Of a stretch of 12,043 nucleotides of DNA, positions 6,607-12,043 are shown piece by piece. The stretch lies in the NCBI RefSeq assembly GCF_034090345.1, contig NZ_JAXDSS010000078.1, forward strand, positions 1 to 12,043, given 5' to 3'. The notes beneath the pieces are model-generated. The model saw nothing but the letters and a program-made list of their open reading frames with translations, was not told where the DNA came from and made no database searches. The number at the start of each line of letters is the position of its first letter. Within the stretch, counting starts at the first letter, position 1. Position numbers and translations under genes: made by a program. Source of the DNA: Peptoniphilus sp034090345. GTDB taxonomy: Bacteria; Bacillota; Clostridia; Tissierellales; Peptoniphilaceae.

Positions 6607-6636
6607 GTTATCCTCCAAATTAAAATATTAGTAATA

Positions 6637-6669
6637 TGATATAATAAAAATGATAAAAATTAAAGTGAA
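6637..6669. promoter_or_regulatory. Overlapping divergent promoters of nadK and the rluA-type gene
   Basis: Rightward: an extended -10, TG-A-TATAAT (6637-6645), with no clear -35, gives a start near 6652 for the pseudouridine synthase. Leftward: TTCACT (6669-6664) and TATTAT (6646-6641) with a 17-bp spacer give a start near 6634 for nadK. The two -10 boxes share bases, so RNA polymerase could use only one at a time. Confidence 0.45.
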
Positions 6670-6680
6670 AAGAGAATGCA

Positions 6681-7535
6681 ATGAAAATAAATGACAGTTT
6701 AATTTACGTAGTAGAAGAGCCTACATCACAAAAGGAGTTTATGAGAGATAAGCTCTCAAGTAGATTTATAAAATCCAGCATAAAGTCTAACAATATTTTT
6801 AAAAATGATGTGCTATCTATTAGAGATACTAATTTGAAAAAAGGAGATGTAATAAGAGTAGACTTTCCGGATGAAAAGCCTAATGGAGAAGTTCAACACA
6901 AGGATTTAGATATAGTATATGAAGATAGAGATATTTTAGTTATAAACAAACCACCTAATATGGTAACTCACACCTCAAGAGGTGATATGTCAAATACTCT
7001 TCTAAATTATATACTTGGATATTTTGAACAGATAGGCTTAAAGAGAAAAGTTAGGTTTGTAAATAGATTGGACAGAGATACTTCAGGTCTTGTGATAGCT
7101 GCAAAAAATAGTTTTGCTCATGCGATTATTTCTGAGCAGTTCCAAAATGGAGTTGTAAAAGAATATTTGGCAATGGTAAAGGAAACACCGAAAGATATGA
7201 TTATAGAAGCACCTATTGCGCGAGGAGAAGACGGGATATTAAGAGAAGTTAGAGAAGACGGCAAGTATTCTAAGACTTCTGTAAAATTATTAAAAAGTTT
7301 TGGAGAATATTCTCTTGTAAGACTAAGGCTCTATACTGGCAGAACTCATCAAATTAGAGTGCATATGAAACATATAGGTCACCCTCTTTTAGGGGATAGT
7401 TTATATTCTGAGGACACTACATTCGAAAGACAGGCCCTACATTCTTTTAAAGTTATTTTTAATTCTCCAAGAGAAGGACATATCGAGCTAACTGCTAAAC
7501 TACCTGATGATATGAAACGACTTTTAATAAAATGA
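6681..7535 (+). CDS. RluA-family 23S rRNA/tRNA pseudouridine synthase
   Basis: This 284-aa enzyme isomerises uridine to pseudouridine in structured RNA. The catalytic motif is NRLDRDTSGL with the active-site Asp131; most family members have HRLD at this place, so His is replaced by Asn128 here. Other family motifs are VVxxxPxxxVxH-like LVINKPPNMVTH (86-97) and the C-terminal YTGRTHQIRVHMKHIGHPLLGD. The first ~60 residues match the position of an S4-type RNA-binding domain but are divergent. RluD-type proteins have this layout; the exact target uridine cannot be read from the sequence. The RBS is weak (AAAGAGA 6669-6675). It appears to be a single gene followed by the 6S RNA gene. Confidence 0.92.
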   Translation: MKINDSLIYVVEEPTSQKEFMRDKLSSRFIKSSIKSNNIFKNDVLSIRDTNLKKGDVIRVDFPDEKPNGEVQHKDLDIVYEDRDILVINKPPNMVTHTSRGDMSNTLLNYILGYFEQIGLKRKVRFVNRLDRDTSGLVIAAKNSFAHAIISEQFQNGVVKEYLAMVKETPKDMIIEAPIARGEDGILREVREDGKYSKTSVKLLKSFGEYSLVRLRLYTGRTHQIRVHMKHIGHPLLGDSLYSEDTTFERQALHSFKVIFNSPREGHIELTAKLPDDMKRLLIK

Positions 7536-7577
7536 TGAATTTTAAATACAATATAAGAATGGTGTTAAGTACTTAGT

Positions 7578-7594
7578 TATTCAAAAGTTGAATA
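7578..7594. repeat. 7-bp inverted repeat upstream of the 6S promoter
   Basis: TATTCAA/TTGAATA with a 3-nt centre lies 43 nt past the pseudouridine synthase stop and 10 nt before the 6S -35 box. No T-run follows, so it is a poor terminator. It could be an operator. Confidence 0.35.
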
Positions 7595-7604
7595 TTCTAA
7601 CAAA

Positions 7605-7633
7605 TTGAAAAAAATGACAAATTAATATATAAT
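7605..7633 (+). promoter_or_regulatory. Promoter of 6S RNA
   Basis: TTGAAA (7605-7610) and TATAAT (7628-7633) with a 17-bp spacer. The predicted start is about 7640, which coincides with the 5' end of the closing stem of the RNA. Confidence 0.8.
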
Positions 7634-7639
7634 ATAGGT

Positions 7640-7819
7640 ACTCTACGGTGAGCGAATATTCTTCATTTAATTCAACCGACAAAAAAGATCCGGGAAACTG
7701 TAGTCTTAATGGATAACAAGCCTGCTTGACAGGAAGTTAGAAATTTAGGGCAGGTTACCCACCTAATGTTGGGGCGGGTCTGAATTAATGGAGACACGCC
7801 ATTGTGGAGCATTTTTTTT
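7640..7819 (+). ncRNA. ssrS: 6S RNA
   Basis: A free-standing transcript of about 180 nt. Its two ends pair: CUCUACGGUG near 7641-7650 with the strand CGCCAUUGUGGAG near 7798-7809. A second paired region joins UUCAUUUAAUUCA (near 7660) with UGAAUUAAUGGA (near 7781-7792). This long rod with an open centre, the near-consensus 3' end (GACACGCCAUUGUGGAG) and the T8 run at 7812-7819 are typical of Firmicutes 6S RNA. 6S RNA binds sigma-A RNA polymerase by imitating an open promoter and lowers transcription in stationary phase. A riboswitch for the gene at 7955 is less likely, because the end-to-end stem and T-run close 136 nt before that gene. Confidence 0.87.
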
Positions 7820-7954
7820 GCCTAAAAATAACAATTAATTTAAAATAAATATTTTATAATTTTTCTATTTATGATTATTATAATATATTGAAGGGTATTA
7901 TTAGTTTATCAGAGATAGACAAAAACTTGAGATTTAAATTAAGGAGAAGATATT

Positions 7955-8506
7955 ATGAGTTTATTTGATTATTTGGAAGCTAAAAAAAGAGAAGCAAGAG
8001 TAAAAAGACAAATGAGAGATGCTGGGAAAATTGTAGCCGGTGCATCATTAGGAGCTCTTTTGGGATTACTTTTTGCTCCACAATCCGGAGAAAAGACAAG
8101 AAAAGATATAAGCGATAAAGCTCAAGAAACTAAGGACTATCTTGAAAGTGCTACAAGAGATGCTGCAGATAGTATTCAGTTCAAAGCATATCAAGCATCT
8201 GAGCAAGTTAAGAAAACTTATGAAGATTTAAAAGAAAGAGCTGAACAAAAGAAAGCTGAAATTAAAGATGATATAGAAATTGCTAGAGCTAAAGCTAAAG
8301 CGGTAGGTGAAGTAGTAAAAGAAGACATGAAAGACTTGAAAAAGGATGTAGATTCTACTGCGGAAACATTAAAAGAAGGTGCAGAAAACATCAAAGAAGA
8401 AGTTAAAGAAGGAGCATCTGAAGTGGCTGAAGATGCAAAAGAAGCATCCAAAGGAATAAAAAAAGAAGTAGAAAAAACAAAAAAGAAGATTGAAGACAAC
8501 AAATAA
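7955..8506 (+). CDS. YtxH domain-containing protein
   Basis: This 183-aa protein has the YtxH signature: a short hydrophobic segment (about residues 25-41, GKIVAGASLGALLGLLFAP) followed at once by SGEKTRKDI, then a long charged helix. The rest is Lys/Glu/Ala-rich and nearly free of helix breakers, with repeated KE-and-A heptad-like stretches, and is longer than the usual ~100-130 aa YtxH proteins. It resembles LEA-type or coiled-coil stress proteins. YtxH members in Bacillus are general stress proteins with unknown mechanism. A strong RBS (AAGGAG) precedes the ATG. A TATAAT at 7879-7884 may be the -10 box; no -35 is seen. It is followed 13 nt later by a membrane protein gene, a common pairing in Firmicutes. 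Confidence 0.85.
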   Translation: MSLFDYLEAKKREARVKRQMRDAGKIVAGASLGALLGLLFAPQSGEKTRKDISDKAQETKDYLESATRDAADSIQFKAYQASEQVKKTYEDLKERAEQKKAEIKDDIEIARAKAKAVGEVVKEDMKDLKKDVDSTAETLKEGAENIKEEVKEGASEVAEDAKEASKGIKKEVEKTKKKIEDNK

Positions 8507-8519
8507 GTAGGAGGCTGGG

Positions 8520-9014
8520 ATGCAAGCGACTATAAATGTGCAAGATTTATTGATGATAGTGCTTTATTTAGCTGGTGCAGGAGTTCTAGTTTACCTGATT
8601 TTAGTCTTGAAGAATGTACTAGGTATAGTAAAGAAAATAAATTTAACAATAGAAAACAATCAAGAGATAATAGACGATACTTTGAGAAAAGTTCCAAAAA
8701 TCACTGACAATGCCGTTGAAATTACATCTAATGTAAACCTAATAAGCGGAGAAGCTTCAGAACTTGTTGTGATAGCAAGACCGGAGGTTGAAAGATTAGT
8801 GGGTACAGTTGGATCGATTACAAATACTGTTGACGATATTTCGAGATCAGTAGACCGCACAACATTGAAACTTACAAATACAGTTTCAAATGTTTCTGAC
8901 ACAATTTCAGATACAGCTAAGACAATATCGTTGAATGCAAACAATGTGGTAGATTATTTCTATATTTTAAAAGAAGTAGTTGAAGCATTAAAAGATGTAT
9001 TTCTAAGAAACTGA
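8520..9014 (+). CDS. DUF948-like membrane-anchored coiled-coil protein
   Basis: This 164-aa protein has one N-terminal membrane helix (about residues 10-30, LLMIVLYLAGAGVLVYLILVL), then a Ser/Thr/Asn/Val-rich helical region with regular hydrophobic spacing, like the signalling helices of chemoreceptors and like DUF948 proteins. No catalytic motif is visible. AGGAGG (8509-8514) lies 5 nt before the ATG. YtxH-domain and DUF948 proteins are commonly encoded side by side in Firmicutes, and both likely sit at the membrane; their joint role is unknown. The transcript ends at a strong terminator 6 nt past the stop. Confidence 0.75.
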   Translation: MQATINVQDLLMIVLYLAGAGVLVYLILVLKNVLGIVKKINLTIENNQEIIDDTLRKVPKITDNAVEITSNVNLISGEASELVVIARPEVERLVGTVGSITNTVDDISRSVDRTTLKLTNTVSNVSDTISDTAKTISLNANNVVDYFYILKEVVEALKDVFLRN

Positions 9015-9020
9015 TTATTG

Positions 9021-9053
9021 GGCGAAGTTCTTAAATAGAATTTCGCCTTTTTT
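9021..9053 (+). terminator. Intrinsic terminator of the ytxH unit
   Basis: A 10-bp stem (GGCGAAGTTC 9021-9030 with GAATTTCGCC 9038-9047, one G-U) with a 7-nt loop, followed by T6. Confidence 0.93.
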
Positions 9054-9088
9054 AGTACAAAAATATTTGATATAAATAAAGCTATTAC

Positions 9089-9118
9089 TTGTAAAATTAC
9101 ATATCTAGAACGTATACT
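9089..9118 (+). promoter_or_regulatory. Promoter of the lipid kinase-lacI-luxR operon
   Basis: TTGTAA (9089-9094) and TATACT (9113-9118) with an 18-bp spacer. It lies 64 nt before the first gene and just after a strong terminator. Confidence 0.55.
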
Positions 9119-9181
9119 ATAAATAAAGTACAGCTAACTTTTAAAATAGGAACGAAGTGATTTTTATCATGAGGTATAAGA

Positions 9182-10072
9182 ATGAAAAAATATGAGATTA
9201 TTGCAAATCCAAAATCGGGAAATGAAACTGCGATTGATAAAATTGTGCAAATAATAGAAAATATGTCTGAAGATGGTTTTAAAATGGACTTGAGATTAAC
9301 CGGTAAGTCCGGAGATGCTAAAGAATTTGCCAAAGAGGATGATGGAGAAGACGTTATAGTTTTAGTAGGAGGAGATGGTACTCTTAATGAAGTTGTAAAT
9401 GGAATGATAGATTCCGGAAAAGAAATACCTCTGGCAATTTTAAGTGGCGGAACTGTAAACGACTTTGCAACAGCTATGCAAATACCTACAGAAGTTGAAG
9501 AGTTTTGTAACATGCTTAAAGCAGAAAAAATTAAGAATATTGATGTTGGAATGGCTGGAAATAGAAAGTTTATAAATGTAGCCGCCGGTGGTATGATGAC
9601 TGATATAGCATACAGTGTTCCGGAAGAAAAAAAGACGATTTTTGGTAGAGCTGCTTATTATGTAGAGGCGCTCAAAGAGGTTGTGAAATTAGGGGATAAG
9701 AGAAATAAAACTTATTTTAAACTAAAAGTAGAAAGTGAAGAATACAGTGCAGAGGAAGATGTATTAGCTTTTGTATGTGCAAACTCAATCTCAGTAGGGG
9801 GATTTGAACTTGCCCCAAAAGCTACAGTAGATGATGGATATATTGACGTTATGATAGTAAAAGATTTGGATTTATCTGAACTTCCAATGCTAATTGGAAA
9901 CTTTACTAAGGGTAAACACATAGAACATGAAAAAGTGATATATTTTCAAACTAAAGAGGTAAAACTATCTACAGATGCAGATGTAACTGTCGATGTAGAC
10001 GGCGAAAAAGCACAAAAATTACCTCTTACATTTAATGTTTTAGAAAAAGCTATAAAATTAATAATAAAATAG
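9182..10072 (+). CDS. Diacylglycerol kinase family lipid kinase (DagK/YegS/BmrU type)
   Basis: This 296-aa soluble enzyme of the DAGK catalytic family should transfer phosphate from ATP to a lipid such as diacylglycerol, returning it to phospholipid synthesis. Motifs: NPKSGN (9-14), the nucleotide-binding GGDGTLNEVVNG (63-74), SGGTVNDFA (88-96), AAGG (about 134-137) and the C-terminal DVDGE. The length is typical. The exact lipid cannot be told from sequence; YegS and BmrU relatives differ in substrate. The RBS is GAGG (9171-9174), 7 nt before the ATG. Its stop codon overlaps the RBS of the following lacI-type gene, so it heads an operon with two regulators. Confidence 0.9.
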   Translation: MKKYEIIANPKSGNETAIDKIVQIIENMSEDGFKMDLRLTGKSGDAKEFAKEDDGEDVIVLVGGDGTLNEVVNGMIDSGKEIPLAILSGGTVNDFATAMQIPTEVEEFCNMLKAEKIKNIDVGMAGNRKFINVAAGGMMTDIAYSVPEEKKTIFGRAAYYVEALKEVVKLGDKRNKTYFKLKVESEEYSAEEDVLAFVCANSISVGGFELAPKATVDDGYIDVMIVKDLDLSELPMLIGNFTKGKHIEHEKVIYFQTKEVKLSTDADVTVDVDGEKAQKLPLTFNVLEKAIKLIIK

Positions 10073-10081
10073 GAGGAAGTT

Positions 10082-11092
10082 ATGACATCTACAATAAAAG
10101 ACGTTGCAAAAATGGCTGATGTATCAATTTCGACAGTATCAAGAGTAATAAACGATTCAAAACCGGTTAGCCCGGAGGCTAGAAGAAGAGTATTGCATGC
10201 GATAGAAGTATTGGATTATAGACCCAATGAAATTGCTCGAAGCCTAGTAACCAAAAAATCAAATGTCATTGGAGTAATAGTTGATGATATTGGCAGCTCT
10301 TATGTAAGTAAAGTACTAAGAGGTGTAGAAGAAGTTGGAAGAATGTATAACTATGATTTGTTGATTTCAAGTTCTTTTGGAGATTTAGAAGCTGAACTTA
10401 AATTTGTTAAGCTTTTAGCTCAAAAACAAGTTGAAGGGATAATTGTAATATCTACTGCCCTAAACCAAAAACTTACTTATAAATTAGAAGAATCAAGAAT
10501 ACCGTTTATAAATTTGAATAAATATTATGGTTCAAACGACCAACTCGAAGTTCAAATAAACTATGAAGAAATAAGCTATGAAATGGTAAAACTAATTGCT
10601 ACTAACGGACATAAAAAAGTTGCGGCAATAGTAATACAAAAAGACATAGATAGAACACAAGAAAAGAAAAAATTAAAAGGATATGAAAGAGCGGTCAAAG
10701 AATTTGGATTAGAAGAAGAAGTAATCTATACAATGGGACTTGCTGAAAAAGATGTTTTAGAGGTTGGAAATAAAATAGAAAAAGCAGTTAAAAATGGATA
10801 TACAGCATTTTTCTGTTCACAAGACGAAATAGCTATACACGCTATAAACTATTTAGTTGACAGTGGATACAAAGTTCCGGAAGATATTTCAGTTACAGGA
10901 TTTGGAGGAACAGAAATATCTTCAATATATAGACCTAAATTGACAACGGTTCAACTTTCTTACTATGACATAGGAGCAGTAGCTATAAGAAGAATATTAA
11001 AATCAATTGAAAAGACAGATTCATCACAAGATGAAACTATAGTTTTACCAGTTCGCATAATTGAAAGAGATTCCATTAAAAATATAAAATAA
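10082..11092 (+). CDS. LacI-family transcription regulator (CcpA-like layout)
   Basis: This 336-aa DNA-binding protein has the LacI HTH at residues 3-22 (TIKDVAKMADVSISTVSRVI), the hinge segment YRPNEIARSLVTKKS (47-61), and a periplasmic-binding-protein-like effector domain from about 60 to 332, ending in the family's VTGFGGTEISSIYRPKLTTV. The effector is not predictable. The general layout is close to CcpA, but the catabolite-repression residues cannot be judged by eye. AGGAGG (10071-10076) lies 5 nt before the ATG. Its stop overlaps the next start (TAATG), so the two regulators are probably made together. LacI proteins usually act at semi-palindromic sites; no clear one was found in the operon's own promoter. 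Confidence 0.9.
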   Translation: MTSTIKDVAKMADVSISTVSRVINDSKPVSPEARRRVLHAIEVLDYRPNEIARSLVTKKSNVIGVIVDDIGSSYVSKVLRGVEEVGRMYNYDLLISSSFGDLEAELKFVKLLAQKQVEGIIVISTALNQKLTYKLEESRIPFINLNKYYGSNDQLEVQINYEEISYEMVKLIATNGHKKVAAIVIQKDIDRTQEKKKLKGYERAVKEFGLEEEVIYTMGLAEKDVLEVGNKIEKAVKNGYTAFFCSQDEIAIHAINYLVDSGYKVPEDISVTGFGGTEISSIYRPKLTTVQLSYYDIGAVAIRRILKSIEKTDSSQDETIVLPVRIIERDSIKNIK

Positions 11093-11613
11093 TGAAAGTA
11101 TGTGTCAAAATAAAAGAAGAACTTTTAAAAAAAGGTATAGAACAGATATGTATAGAAAGTGGCTTTGAAATAGTAGAAACACTAACTGAAGATGCCATAC
11201 TCATATCAGATAAAATTATAGAACATAAAAAGCAAGTTACAATATTGGAAGACTATAGAAAAGCATTCCTCTCAACTGCAAAAATTAAGTTGTGTAGAAA
11301 TGTAACTGCTGAGGAGCTCATAAAAGCGATAAGAGAAGCTGATATAGATGGAAAATACCTTCAAAAGGCATTAGAGGACTCTTTTATAGAGTTTAACCAA
11401 ACTAAGTTGGAAATGGGAAAGCTAAATGCAAGAGAGAATATCCTAATATCTAAAGTTATAGAAGGAATGAGCAATAGAGAGATAGGGAGAACTCTATATT
11501 TAAGCGAGAAAACTGTAAAAAATAACCTTACAGAGTTGTATAAAAAGTTGAATGTAAAAAATAGACAAGAAATTATAAAAAAATGTAAATTTTTATTGAC
11601 AGAAAATAGATGA
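11092..11613 (+). CDS. LuxR-type HTH regulator with degenerate receiver-like domain
   Basis: This 173-aa protein ends in a clear LuxR/GerE HTH (residues 111-170: LNARENILISKVIEGMSNRE, then TLYLSEKTVKNNL with the recognition helix at about 138-149). The N-terminal ~100 residues have the length and hydrophobic pattern of a response-regulator receiver domain (MKVCVKI start, AILISD at 35-40), but the acidic pair after strand 1 is replaced by KIKEE, and there is no convincing phospho-acceptor context. It probably does not respond to a histidine kinase, and no kinase is nearby. There is no RBS before ATG 11092; the TAATG overlap with the lacI-type gene implies translational coupling. No strong terminator follows, and the rRNA promoters begin at its 3' end. 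Confidence 0.8.
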   Translation: MKVCVKIKEELLKKGIEQICIESGFEIVETLTEDAILISDKIIEHKKQVTILEDYRKAFLSTAKIKLCRNVTAEELIKAIREADIDGKYLQKALEDSFIEFNQTKLEMGKLNARENILISKVIEGMSNREIGRTLYLSEKTVKNNLTELYKKLNVKNRQEIIKKCKFLLTENR

Positions 11614-11627
11614 GATGGTAATATAAT
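11596..11627 (+). promoter_or_regulatory. Possible outermost rRNA promoter
   Basis: A perfect TTGACA (11596-11601) lies inside the end of the LuxR-type gene. Either TAATAT (11619-11624, 17-bp spacer) or a perfect TATAAT (11622-11627, 20-bp spacer) could be its -10. An inverted repeat TCAACT-N5-AGTTGA follows at 11633-11649. Confidence 0.35.
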
Positions 11628-11686
11628 AAAAGTCAACTGAACAAGTTGAAAATAGCCGAAAACTTCATAAAAAAGAAATTAAAAAG

Positions 11687-11798
11687 TAAAAAAAGTTCTT
11701 GACAATGAAAAATAAGCTATTGTATAATATACAAGTTGCCTCGTGAGAGCAACACTCTTGAAAAAACTTTAAAAAGAATTAAAAAAAGTTCTTGACAA
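11687..11798. repeat. 19-bp direct repeat carrying the -35 boxes of both rRNA promoters
   Basis: The same 19 nt (TAAAAAAAGTTCTTGACAA) occurs at 11687-11705 and 11780-11798, 93 bp apart, each with an A-rich upstream flank. It includes an A7 tract next to the -35, resembling an UP element. The copies suggest a tandem duplication of the promoter. Confidence 0.8.
11699..11728 (+). promoter_or_regulatory. rRNA operon promoter, upstream copy
   Basis: Consensus TTGACA (11699-11704) and TATAAT (11723-11728) with an 18-bp spacer and A-rich upstream DNA. The start is near G11735, at the base of a small hairpin GTTGC/GCAAC (11735-11753). Confidence 0.85.
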
Positions 11799-11820
11799 AG
11801 GAAACTGAAAGAGTTATACT
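11792..11820 (+). promoter_or_regulatory. rRNA operon promoter, downstream copy
   Basis: TTGACA (11792-11797) and TATACT (11815-11820) with a 17-bp spacer; the start is near G11827. The leader then runs about 135 nt to the 16S rRNA. Confidence 0.82.
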
Positions 11821-11909
11821 AAATAAGCTGTCTCTTAAAAAGGGAGAGCAAAGAACAATGATAATTAAATAGTGTAGAAAAGAATAAACTATAAGCAAAG
11901 CAAAAAAAG

Positions 11910-11946
11910 CTTAGCGGAAAGTCAGTGAAAAAACTGAGTAGCTAAG
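11910..11946 (+). other. rRNA leader hairpin before 16S
   Basis: An outer stem CTTAGC/GCTAAG (11910-11915/11941-11946) encloses an inner perfect stem TCAGT/ACTGA (11922-11926/11933-11937). It ends 15 nt before the mature 16S end, the region where leader processing (RNase III-type) normally takes place. Confidence 0.5.
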
Positions 11947-11961
11947 ATCAAATAAGATATT

Positions 11962-12043
11962 AAAATCGAGAGTTTGATCCTGGCTCAGGACGAACGCTGG
12001 CGGCGCGCCTAACACATGCAAGTCGAGCGATGAAGACATAACA
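11962..12043 (+). rRNA. 16S ribosomal RNA, 5' end only
   Basis: The universal 16S start AGAGTTTGATCCTGGCTCAG is at 11969-11988, followed by GACGAACGCTGGCGGCGCGCC and the helix-6 region. By comparison with E. coli numbering the mature 5' end is near 11962. The gene runs off the window after about 82 nt. The visible part looks like Peptoniphilus/Anaerococcus-type 16S, judged from memory only. Confidence 0.97.

Noticed and set aside
6607..6618. In-frame TTG start for nadK at 6618
   Set aside because: It overlaps the GGAGG that serves the GTG at 6606.
7640..7819. Riboswitch or T-box leader for the ytxH gene
   Set aside because: The RNA ends pair with each other and the T-run closes 136 nt before the gene; the layout matches 6S RNA instead.
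7893..7898. GGGTAT as a sigma-B-type -10 box before ytxH
   Set aside because: No GTTTAA-type -35 box lies 12-15 nt upstream, and sigma-B is not expected in this group.
8218..8502. 94-codon Ser/Phe-rich frame on the - strand
   Set aside because: It is the mirror of the Lys/Glu-rich ytxH coding sequence; its odd composition comes from the opposite strand.
9097..9513. 138-codon frame on the - strand over the lipid kinase start
   Set aside because: It covers the promoter and the first third of a well-supported gene and has no RBS or family motif.
11753..11768. boxA-like antitermination site (CACTCTTGAAAAAACT) in the rRNA leader
   Set aside because: It only loosely resembles Firmicutes boxA and lies upstream of the second promoter, so I could not support it as a feature.

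Overview
The window looks like chromosome of a low-GC, strictly anaerobic Firmicute. The DNA is AT-rich, ribosome binding sites are strong (AGGAGG-type), there is an oxygen-sensitive glycyl radical enzyme with its activase, and a Firmicutes-type 6S RNA is present. The first ~82 nt of a 16S rRNA gene run off the right edge; their sequence would fit the Peptoniphilus/Anaerococcus group (Tissierellia), but that stretch is too short for a firm placement.

Layout. 1-834: a poorly conserved accessory patch with possible decayed coding sequence, a 14-bp perfect inverted repeat, and a two-gene cassette (a small secreted protein whose signal-peptide start is out of frame, then a 64-aa membrane protein). 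835-1177: no gene, but a long hairpin with arms of up to 19 bp. 1178-2599 (-): a HerA-like DUF853 ATPase. 2694-5067 (-): the yjjW/yjjI glycyl radical activase/enzyme pair, ending at a clear terminator. 5140-5778 (+): a Crp/Fnr-family regulator divergent from yjjI, with a TGACA-N2-TGTCA dyad between them. 5803-6606 (-): NAD kinase, divergent from an RluA-family pseudouridine synthase (6681-7535, +). 7640-7819: 6S RNA with its own promoter and U-tract. 7955-9014: a YtxH-domain protein and a DUF948-like membrane protein, then a terminator. 9182-11613: an operon of a diacylglycerol/lipid kinase, a LacI-family regulator and a LuxR-type regulator with a degenerate receiver-like domain. 11614-11961: the rRNA promoter and leader region with two clear, near-duplicate promoters and perhaps a third. 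11962-12043: the 5' end of 16S rRNA.

How the parts work together. The strongest local story is regulatory. The dyad next to the Crp-family gene sits about 41.5-42.5 bp upstream of the inferred yjjI start of transcription, the usual place for class II activation by Crp/Fnr proteins. It also overlaps the first possible start codon of the regulator itself. This suggests that the regulator activates the yjjI-yjjW radical-enzyme operon and controls its own expression. Most other genes are housekeeping (NADP supply, rRNA modification, lipid phosphorylation, 6S control of RNA polymerase). No CRISPR array, tRNA, intact insertion sequence or phage gene was seen.
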